Assembly: GCA_001701075.1 (NCBI GenBank)
Contig: DAAK01000106.1
Coordinates: forward strand, 1-11,700
Length of the DNA stretch: 11,700 nucleotides
Source of the DNA: Bacteroidales bacterium GP3
GTDB taxonomy: Bacteria; Bacteroidota; Bacteroidia; Bacteroidales; Muribaculaceae
Direction: 5' to 3'
This document shows positions 6,553 to 11,700 of the stretch, piece after piece. The stretch's first letter is position 1. Each line of letters starts with the position of its first letter. The notes below the pieces were generated by a model that did not search any database, had not been told where the DNA came from, and worked only from the letters and a program-made list of their open reading frames with translations. Position numbers and translations under genes: made by a program.

Positions 6553-9008
6553 GTGTAAGATACTGAAGGTATAATTGGTATTAATTTGAGTTTCTGAAAC
6601 ACTGGTTTTCCATGTTCCTGTACATATTCCCACAATCCCTCTGTGGTTTCGACCCATTTCCCTGTGCCATCCTTATATCCAGTCACTATTGCTATAGTGT
6701 TCATGTTGCAATAGGCATTGTAGAGTCCGAATGTCCAGTATCCATGGCCGTTCTTCACGTTGCATGAGAGGTCGAGCCGATGATAGAATGGGAGTTGATA
6801 ATTATTGATTTTTGCTTTTAATGGAGCTTGAATTTCATACCCTATGTCGTTAGGGAAGTCAGGCGATTCGAATCGTTGTGGCAAAAGCGTGAAATGATTG
6901 CCTGAATGTCCTGTCCAGAGAGCATTGATTGAAACATTTTCGCTAATCTCCCAGTTAAGGAATGCCTTTATAGTATGGCGATGATCGAATCGGGCAGGAT
7001 AAGGGTTGCCTCCATTGCGTTCTGCAAATTGTCGGTCAGACCACGCCAAGGAGTAGGAGAGATGTCCCGTAAGCTTTCCTGTTTTTTTCTCTATCATCAA
7101 GTCGATTCCTTTTGCTGTGCCCTTTCCTGAACACAACTTTTGACTCCAAGATCCTGTAGGAACGAGAAGATAATATTCATCTCTGAAATCCATAAGATTG
7201 TGCATAAACTTGTAATATCCATCTATTGAGACTGCATAGTCACCCCCATCTGTTTGCCAATACCCTCCAATGCCGATTTTATCTGCTGTCATCGGCTTCA
7301 GATCACCGATTGCCGGCACCCATCTGTCGCTAGGAAGCGATAGATATGTCTCATCCATTCTGTGCACGTACTGCACTGTCCTGCTATATGCTGCTTTTAG
7401 TGACCAGGATGAAGATGGCATATAACTGAATGAGAATCTTGGAGAAATTCCCCATTTGTTCCTGTTGTTGATGTTGAAAAGCGAGGCGTGTATGCCTCCT
7501 TCGATATGGAATTTGTCGGAAATCTTCCAATGATCTTCTATATAGGCATCAGCTTCGTTTGCGCTGATGTATTTCCCTGGGACTTTGGAGGAGAATGTGG
7601 TGTCGTTGTATGCAATTTCTTTTTGCAGGCGATCTGGAAGAAAAGAGTGAAGGGCATATGAGGCTCCAAATCTTAAGGATATGTTGTCTGAAGGATGCAA
7701 CCTGAAGTCTCCTCGTGCGGAAAAAGTGTTGATATAGTTGGTGCTTTTCATTTTATCCCTTTCGGAGATTGTATCTTTTGCTGTCGCACTCTTTTCAAGA
7801 ATATCATATCCCATATGAGAAAAATACCTTGTGTACGCTAAAGAAAATTCACTTGACAAATTCGTGCCGAATTTATGGTTGAGGCCTCCCTGTATAAGCA
7901 TATTGCCCCAGTTGAAGCTATGCTCTTCCTTATAATCATTGGGGGCATTGTAGTTGCCTTTTGTGACAACCTTGAAATAATCATCCCCATAATATGCATT
8001 GACAAATGCGCTTGTGCGATCAGAAAGTCTGTGCTCCACTTTTGCATTGAAGTCCATGAAGTGATAGCGAAAAGTATTTTTTTCTTCCGTTCTTTTGCTG
8101 TTTACAATCGCCAATATAGGTACAGTCAGTACATCATACCAAGATCGGCGTAGACCAACAACGTAGCTTGTCTTGTTGCCAATTGGTCCCGATATATTGA
8201 AGGCACCTGCAGTAGGACCGAGTCTTGCTGACCCATGGTGACCGTTGCGGTTGCCGTTCTTGAGTTGAACATCAAGGAAAGAAGATAGTCGCCCGTCGTA
8301 TCTTGCTGGCACGGATGTCCGGTAGAAATCGCTCTGCTTTACAATGTCGGTGTTGAAAGGGGAAAAGAGTCCAGCGAAATGCTCCACTTGATAGAGTGGT
8401 ACATTGTCGAGCATATACATATTTTCATCAGCATTGCCGCCATGCACGTTCATCCCGGCAATTCCGGCTGTGGATTCGGTCACACCTGGAAGAATCTGGA
8501 CAGCCTTAATAAGATCCGGTTCGCCAAACAGAGCTGGAGTATTCTTGATGTCTGCTGCACTAAGTGTGCTTACACCAAGTTTCGCGGTCTCAAGATGATG
8601 ATTCTCTGATTGTGATACCACTTCCACTGGCTCAAGCATTGTGATCTGGACGCTGTCTGAGACATGAATTTTAGATACGCTACGTTTTTGGGGCGCAGGA
8701 GTTTTCTTTGTCTGCGCCCTGCTTTTCTTCCTTTTCAGTATGACGTTTTTTCCCCTCAATTCATATTTTATGTCTGATCCGCGGAATATATCGTCAAGTA
8801 CTTTCTTCAAAGGCTTTTTATTAGCATCAATGGTAATCCTCATATCCTTAAGCAATTCCGAGGGATAGACAAAGTTTTTGTCAGTCTGCTCCATGATGCC
8901 TCGGAATACCTCAGATGCCGGCTTATTCACTGCCCTTATGGTTACATTTTGCGCCATTATCCCGGAAGTGCAAAGGATAAGTCCGATAATTAGGATTAAT
9001 TTTCTCAT
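6540..9008 (-). CDS. TonB-dependent receptor with N-terminal STN signalling domain
   Basis: An 822-residue outer-membrane receptor. A signal peptide (residues 1-20, ending in IMAQ) is followed by an STN domain (about 21-92, starting VTIRAVNKPASEVFRGI), the periplasmic module that contacts anti-sigma proteins in FecA-type signalling. After a basic linker (93-112) and the segment MLEPVEVVSQ, a plug domain contains LFGEPDLIKAVQILPGV, MNVHGGNADENMYMLDNVPLY and PARYDGRLSSFLDVQLKNGN (about 160-253). The remainder is the beta-barrel, ending SVSYTWLF with the terminal Phe needed for barrel assembly. The usual carboxypeptidase-regulatory-like domain between STN and plug appears to be missing. Substrate cannot be read from the sequence. 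It starts 13 nt after the FecR-like gene and overlaps the DUF4249 gene, so the three are probably one transcript. Confidence 0.93.
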   Translation of the reverse strand: MRKLILIIGLILCTSGIMAQNVTIRAVNKPASEVFRGIMEQTDKNFVYPSELLKDMRITIDANKKPLKKVLDDIFRGSDIKYELRGKNVILKRKKSRAQTKKTPAPQKRSVSKIHVSDSVQITMLEPVEVVSQSENHHLETAKLGVSTLSAADIKNTPALFGEPDLIKAVQILPGVTESTAGIAGMNVHGGNADENMYMLDNVPLYQVEHFAGLFSPFNTDIVKQSDFYRTSVPARYDGRLSSFLDVQLKNGNRNGHHGSARLGPTAGAFNISGPIGNKTSYVVGLRRSWYDVLTVPILAIVNSKRTEEKNTFRYHFMDFNAKVEHRLSDRTSAFVNAYYGDDYFKVVTKGNYNAPNDYKEEHSFNWGNMLIQGGLNHKFGTNLSSEFSLAYTRYFSHMGYDILEKSATAKDTISERDKMKSTNYINTFSARGDFRLHPSDNISLRFGASYALHSFLPDRLQKEIAYNDTTFSSKVPGKYISANEADAYIEDHWKISDKFHIEGGIHASLFNINNRNKWGISPRFSFSYMPSSSWSLKAAYSRTVQYVHRMDETYLSLPSDRWVPAIGDLKPMTADKIGIGGYWQTDGGDYAVSIDGYYKFMHNLMDFRDEYYLLVPTGSWSQKLCSGKGTAKGIDLMIEKKTGKLTGHLSYSLAWSDRQFAERNGGNPYPARFDHRHTIKAFLNWEISENVSINALWTGHSGNHFTLLPQRFESPDFPNDIGYEIQAPLKAKINNYQLPFYHRLDLSCNVKNGHGYWTFGLYNAYCNMNTIAIVTGYKDGTGKWVETTEGLWEYVQEHGKPVFQKLKLIPIIPSVSYTWLF

Positions 9009-9021
9009 TACTCTTGTATGA

Positions 9022-9483
9022 TTATTCCAAGATTATCAAATCGATGTCAAGAATATCGTTGATTGTATCCACGAGGTCTGATGCAGACCCTTCATAGTGA
9101 AGCGATAGGGTGTATTCTTCAGCATTGGCAGGCAAGTTTATGACTTCAACTCCATATACTTCCTTGATTTTAGCCACTATTGTGGGTAAAGATGCCTCCT
9201 CGAAATCAATGACCCTTATAATTTCTGAGGCAGGAAGAGATGTCGGTTGCGCTTGCTCCATTTCTGTGGTTGGAGCAATAAAATAATTCTGCTTGATTAG
9301 CACTGTAGCCGTAGCGGTCAAGACTACTGCAGCTATGCAAGCTGCTGCTATCCGTGATTGTGTCCACCATCGCGAAGCCGCCGGCTTAATGCGTCTGAGC
9401 GCTGGTTCTACAGAGAAAAGGCCTTTCCGATAATGCTTTGCTATATATCTTATTTCATTATTTTCTTCCATTTTTGATTCCAT
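9022..9483 (-). CDS. Short FecR-like single-pass membrane protein (putative anti-sigma factor)
   Basis: A 153-residue protein with a cytoplasmic N-terminus of about 43 residues rich in Lys, Arg and Glu, one membrane span at about 44-64 (RIAAACIAAVVLTATATVLI), and a C-terminal part (about 88-152) starting IIRVIDFEEASLPTIVAKIK and ending in an alternating strand DIDLIILE. That part has the beta-alpha-beta pattern and hydrophobic spacing of the DUF4974 domain found at the C-terminus of Bacteroidota FecR proteins and is similar in layout to STN. The central FecR domain and most of the N-terminal sigma-binding region are absent; ordinary FecR proteins are about twice as long. Position just before an STN receptor and downstream of an ECF sigma factor supports a signalling role, which remains inference. 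Starts at Met1 (9483) or Met5 (9471) are both possible. Confidence 0.68.
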   Translation of the reverse strand: MESKMEENNEIRYIAKHYRKGLFSVEPALRRIKPAASRWWTQSRIAAACIAAVVLTATATVLIKQNYFIAPTTEMEQAQPTSLPASEIIRVIDFEEASLPTIVAKIKEVYGVEVINLPANAEEYTLSLHYEGSASDLVDTINDILDIDLIILE

Positions 9484-9497
9484 TATTATATTCTTAT

Positions 9498-9552
9498 AAC
9501 CCTAACCATATAATCCTATAACCTTCAACTTTCGCTCGCGAAAGTTGAATTA
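9498..9552. repeat. Repeat-hairpin element, copy 2
   Basis: Read on plus: AACCCT, AACCATAT, AATCCTAT, AACCTT (9498-9525), then a perfect inverted repeat of 11 bp (9524-9534 with 9539-9549) around CTCG, then TTA, the complement of the TAA stop of the beta-barrel gene. As in copy 1, the stem starts directly after the stop codon and no T-tract follows in the minus direction. The stem arms match copy 1 at TTCAACTTTC/GAAAGTTGAA; only the bases around the loop differ. It lies between the barrel gene and the short FecR-like gene, leaving 14 nt before the latter's start. Confidence 0.85.
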
Positions 9553-10137
9553 GAAGTCAATGCCGAGGCGGAATGTGAATGATGATTGATTGAAATTGTT
9601 GTGCTCTCCAGTAGGAATCCAGGTAAGATAGCCGTCGACGGATTCAACTTGCTTTCCTTCCTCATAACGGAATCCATCGAGGGTGTATCCAATTTCTACG
9701 TTGATGCCGACCTTTCGGCCCCAGTTGAATCGGTAGCCGATAGATGGTGAGAAGTAAAAGGTGCCATTGGTACTGGCATTCCATCCTAAGCGGACATCAG
9801 CGAAAGGCGTGAACTTTCCGAATTGTAGGTCAGTGCGTCCTTCTGCGAACAGTGACAGAAGATAATTGTCGGGCTGGTAGTGGTGACCATTCAAGAAATT
9901 TGTGTCATCAAGTGTATAGTCAATGCCTGCTCCGACGAAAAGCCAGGGATTGAACTGGTATCCGTGAGAAGTCGCGATACCAGGACTATAATGAGTATTA
10001 CTGTGAGATCCATAATTCATACGATAGATGCGGTTGGTCCATTCGGCAAAACCACGGTAGCCACGTTCTGGCTGACGTGCGAAGCCACTCGTTGCTGTAA
10101 GCATCAAAGCAAATGCTGCAATAATAATTCTTTTCAT
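9550..10137 (-). CDS. Small outer-membrane beta-barrel protein (porin/OmpA-like barrel)
   Basis: A 195-residue protein with a signal peptide (MKRIIIAAFALMLTATSGFA, cleaved near residue 20) and then alternating amphipathic strands separated by turns rich in Gly, Asn and Asp, for example FNPWLFVGAGIDYTL, FTPFADVRLGWNAS, FYFSPSIGYRFNWG and VGINVEIGYTLDG. It ends SSFTFRLGIDF with the terminal Phe typical of outer-membrane barrels. The size fits an eight-stranded barrel of the porin/OMP_b-brl superfamily. It sits 73 nt after the sigma factor gene, so it may be co-transcribed and a target of it. A 7-bp inverted repeat (10140-10146 with 10165-10171) overlaps the purine-rich stretch just before the start codon and could affect translation. 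Specific function unknown. Confidence 0.82.
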   Translation of the reverse strand: MKRIIIAAFALMLTATSGFARQPERGYRGFAEWTNRIYRMNYGSHSNTHYSPGIATSHGYQFNPWLFVGAGIDYTLDDTNFLNGHHYQPDNYLLSLFAEGRTDLQFGKFTPFADVRLGWNASTNGTFYFSPSIGYRFNWGRKVGINVEIGYTLDGFRYEEGKQVESVDGYLTWIPTGEHNNFNQSSFTFRLGIDF

Positions 10138-10210
10138 AACGTCTTTTTTGTTTCTCTTTTCCCTAAAGACGCAGCAATCCCGAAAAGGTCCTATTCGAAA
10201 TTCAAAAAAA

Positions 10211-10711
10211 TTAAAGGAATGGGAGGAAGAAGGGCTTGTGTCCAGAGGAAAGTGCTTCGCGGAGACGTGCGAAGGCTTTGGTCATCTGGTTTTTAACCGT
10301 CTTGACGGAGATATCCATTTTTTCGGCAATTTGCTCGTTGGAGAGGCCGTCGCGTTTGCTAAGCAGGAATATCTCTCGGCATTTCTCGGGAAGTTCATCT
10401 ATTGCTTTCCAAATATATGCATCTCGTTCCGAAGTATCGATAGCCTCGTCATTTGTCTCCGGCACGAATTCGAGACCTACCATCTCTTTCCGATTGCGGA
10501 TAAAAGAGATACACCCATTGCGTACCATTCGGTACATATAAGATTTGAAATCATCAAATTCTTTTCCCTCTTCTATCACTTGCCACGCTTTCATAAAGGC
10601 ATCCTCCACGATGTCTTCCGCACTCTGGGCATCATCAAGGATGCGGAGCGCGTACATGCCAAGCGGGAGATACATCCGGCGGAAAAAGCTATCGAATTCG
10701 TTTCCAGTCAT
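10211..10711 (-). CDS. ECF RNA polymerase sigma factor, FecI-like Bacteroidota type
   Basis: A 166-residue sigma-70 family protein with only regions 2 and 4. Region 2 covers about residues 8-75, including SAEDIVEDAFMKAW (30-43) and FDDFKSYMYRMVRNGCISFI (52-71). Region 4 covers about 97-155, with ELPEKCREIFLLSK and the helix-turn-helix GLSNEQIAEKMDISVKTVKN (122-141). The Phe/Leu-rich tail (KPFFLPFL) is common in the Bacteroidales group of ECF factors that accompany FecR and TonB receptors. No anti-sigma gene lies directly beside it; the candidate partner is the short FecR-like protein one gene further on. It likely directs transcription of the barrel-to-DUF4249 run (inference). A GGAGG lies about 18 nt upstream of the start, further than usual for a ribosome site. 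Confidence 0.93.
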   Translation of the reverse strand: MTGNEFDSFFRRMYLPLGMYALRILDDAQSAEDIVEDAFMKAWQVIEEGKEFDDFKSYMYRMVRNGCISFIRNRKEMVGLEFVPETNDEAIDTSERDAYIWKAIDELPEKCREIFLLSKRDGLSNEQIAEKMDISVKTVKNQMTKAFARLREALSSGHKPFFLPFL

Positions 10712-10755
10712 TATCTATATAACGTTTTTACCTCCGAATCTTATAAATGCCAATC

Positions 10756-10763
10756 TATATTTG
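10756..10763 (+). promoter_or_regulatory. Possible -7 promoter box for the DUF2461 gene
   Basis: TATATTTG matches the Bacteroidota -7 consensus TAnnTTTG exactly, about 85 nt before the plus-strand start codon. No TTTG is found at the -33 distance, so this is only a candidate. If real, the 5' leader would contain the whole third repeat-hairpin element. Confidence 0.3.
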
Positions 10764-10784
10764 TTATTATAGAAGATGCTCCGA

Positions 10785-10842
10785 TTACCCTTTAACCCTA
10801 TAACCCCATAACCTTAAGTTTCGCTCGGGAAACTTAATTTAG
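10785..10842. repeat. Repeat-hairpin element, copy 3
   Basis: Read on plus: a degenerate TTACCCTT, then AACCCTAT, AACCCCAT, AACCTT (10794-10815), a perfect 9-bp stem TTAAGTTTC/GAAACTTAA (10814-10822 with 10829-10837) with loop GCTCGG, then TTTAGA in place of the TTAGAA tail of copies 1 and 2. The stem differs in sequence from the other copies on both arms in a compensating way (CAACTTTC/GAAAGTTG versus TAAGTTTC/GAAACTTA), so pairing is kept. Here the hairpin ends 10 nt before a plus-strand start codon instead of after a minus-strand stop. Confidence 0.8.
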
Positions 10843-10847
10843 AAAAT

Positions 10848-11540
10848 ATGAAAGAAGTACTTGAATTTTTGACACAACTTGCTGCTAATAATAACCGCGA
10901 CTGGTTTAATGCGCATAAGGATGAATATCTGAATGTAAAGGCTCAGGTAGAGGCTTTTACACAGCAACTTATAGATGCACTTACTGAAATAGAGCCGGAA
11001 GCAGCTATGCTGACTCCCTCTGATTGCCTCTACAGAATATATCGTGACACTCGTTTTTCAGCCGACAAGACGCCTTATAAAAGTCATATAGGCATCTATA
11101 TTAATCCTCGAGGGGGAAAGAAAAGCGAATTCTGCGGATATTATGTCCACATTCAGCCGGGGGAATGCCTTGTGGGAGGCGGGGCTTGGTTTCCAGAAGC
11201 TCCATTGCTCAAGGAATATCGCAGCGAGATCTACAATAATATCGATGAATACCTCGAGATAATACAAAATCCGGAATTTGCTAAGAATTTCAAGCCTTAT
11301 TGGCAGGAACCTCTGAAGACTGCCCCTAAAGGTTTCCCAAAAGATTGGGAACATATTGATCTTCTGAAACCAAAGAGTTTTGTATATGCATCAATCCTTC
11401 CAGACAAGGACTTTTCATCGAAGAATATTGTAAAGAAGCTTTCGGATCTCTTCCGAATCCTCAAACCTTATGATGATTTCTTCAACTTTACCCTCGAAGA
11501 GCATCCGGAATTTGCAGTACGCGCTCCTAAAAGAAGATAA
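10848..11540 (+). CDS. DUF2461 family protein
   Basis: A 230-residue protein starting at ATG 10848. It has the family's marks: NNNRDWF (residues 14-20) near the N-terminus, then YRIYRDTRFSADKTPYKSH (62-80), followed by GYYVHIQPGE and VGGGAWFPE, and a C-terminal part with LKPYDDFFNF. These identify the DUF2461 (TIGR02453) family, widespread in bacteria and of unknown biochemical function. No signal peptide or membrane span is seen, so it is probably cytoplasmic. It is the only plus-strand gene here and diverges from the sigma factor gene. No Shine-Dalgarno site is evident; the leader directly before the start is A/T rich and holds a hairpin of the repeat element. Confidence 0.92.
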   Translation: MKEVLEFLTQLAANNNRDWFNAHKDEYLNVKAQVEAFTQQLIDALTEIEPEAAMLTPSDCLYRIYRDTRFSADKTPYKSHIGIYINPRGGKKSEFCGYYVHIQPGECLVGGGAWFPEAPLLKEYRSEIYNNIDEYLEIIQNPEFAKNFKPYWQEPLKTAPKGFPKDWEHIDLLKPKSFVYASILPDKDFSSKNIVKKLSDLFRILKPYDDFFNFTLEEHPEFAVRAPKRR

Positions 11541-11601
11541 ACAAATGCAAAAAAGTGCTAAAAGTAATAGGTTGTCATTTAACTTATTTAGTCCTACGGT
11601 G

Positions 11602-11626
11602 TCTTATTATTAAAAGCATAATAAGA
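11602..11626 (+). other. AT-rich hairpin downstream of the DUF2461 gene
   Basis: TCTTATTAT (11602-11610) pairs perfectly with ATAATAAGA (11618-11626) across a 7-nt loop. The stem is nine base pairs but nearly all A-T, and no long T-tract follows, so a terminator role for the gene ending at 11540 is only possible. No further gene was found in 11541-11700. Confidence 0.35.
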
Positions 11627-11652
11627 TTGTTAGGAAAATTAAGGTATAATGG

Positions 11653-11700
11653 ATGAGAGAACCCGGAAAGACTTCAATTTGTCTTCCCGGGTTTTCTCAT
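11653..11700 (+). terminator. Long GC-centred hairpin, probable intrinsic terminator (at window edge)
   Basis: Positions 11653-11672 pair with 11681-11700 over 20 positions, with one A-C mismatch (11667/11686) and one G-U pair (11659/11694), around the 8-nt loop TTCAATTT. The core ACCCGG/CCGGGT is followed on plus by TTTCTC. The GACTTC-type loop flank and CCCGGG core followed by T resemble terminators of Bacteroidota, and the near-symmetry would let it work in both directions. The window ends at the last paired base, so any T-tract beyond cannot be seen. Confidence 0.6.

Noticed and set aside
6553..6657. N-terminal extension of the DUF4249 protein to a Met at 6657
   Set aside because: It would bury the clear lipoprotein signal peptide inside the protein and lies within the receptor coding region.
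10148..10795. Plus-strand open frame of 215 codons opposite the sigma factor gene
   Set aside because: It is the antisense shadow of an unmistakable ECF sigma factor, crosses intergenic repeat sequence and has no recognisable domain.

Overview
The window looks like chromosomal DNA from a Bacteroidota of the order Bacteroidales, possibly Muribaculaceae (the family-level guess is inference). The evidence is the set of families present (DUF4294, a WbqC-like protein directly after a long Bacteroidales-type LepB, a PCMD-like secreted protein, a DUF4249 lipoprotein, a TonB receptor with an STN domain, a FecI-type ECF sigma factor), a TTTG/TAnnTTTG promoter in front of the tRNA gene, and a general lack of strong Shine-Dalgarno sites. 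No IS element, integrase, CRISPR array or phage gene was seen. Almost everything lies on the minus strand; only the last gene is on plus.

Region 1 (1-5151, minus, read right to left) is a mostly housekeeping run: TatD-family metal hydrolase, secreted PCMD-like protein, DapB (lysine/diaminopimelate synthesis), LepB signal peptidase I, WbqC-like protein and a DUF4294 protein cut by the left edge. LepB and the WbqC-like gene overlap by 10 nt, and most other gaps are short, so much of it could be one operon. A tandem-repeat-plus-hairpin element separates the PCMD-like gene from dapB.

Region 2 (5201-5410, minus) is a self-contained tRNA-Asp(GTC) unit with a recognisable Bacteroidota promoter upstream and an intrinsic terminator downstream, which insulates region 1 from region 3.

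Region 3 (5521-10711, minus) reads like a cell-surface signalling and uptake locus. In transcription order it holds an ECF sigma factor, a small outer-membrane beta-barrel protein, a 153-residue single-pass membrane protein whose C-terminal part resembles the DUF4974/STN-like domain of FecR anti-sigma factors, a TonB-dependent receptor with an N-terminal STN signalling domain, and a DUF4249 lipoprotein translationally coupled to the receptor. The small membrane protein looks like a stripped-down FecR lacking the usual central domain, and the receptor lacks the usual carboxypeptidase-regulatory-like domain between STN and plug. I infer that receptor, short anti-sigma-like protein and sigma factor form a reduced signalling relay.

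Region 4 (10712-11700) holds a divergent plus-strand DUF2461 gene, then an intergenic stretch with two hairpins, the second reaching the window edge.

The most unusual feature is a three-copy non-coding element (about 3474-3537, 9498-9552 and 10785-10842). It has 8-nt A/T/C repeats of the type AACCYTAT ending in AACCTT, then a 9-11 bp perfect hairpin, then an AATTAGAA-like tail. All copies point the same way on the plus strand. Two have the hairpin touching the stop codon of a minus-strand gene; the third has it just before the start codon of a plus-strand gene.
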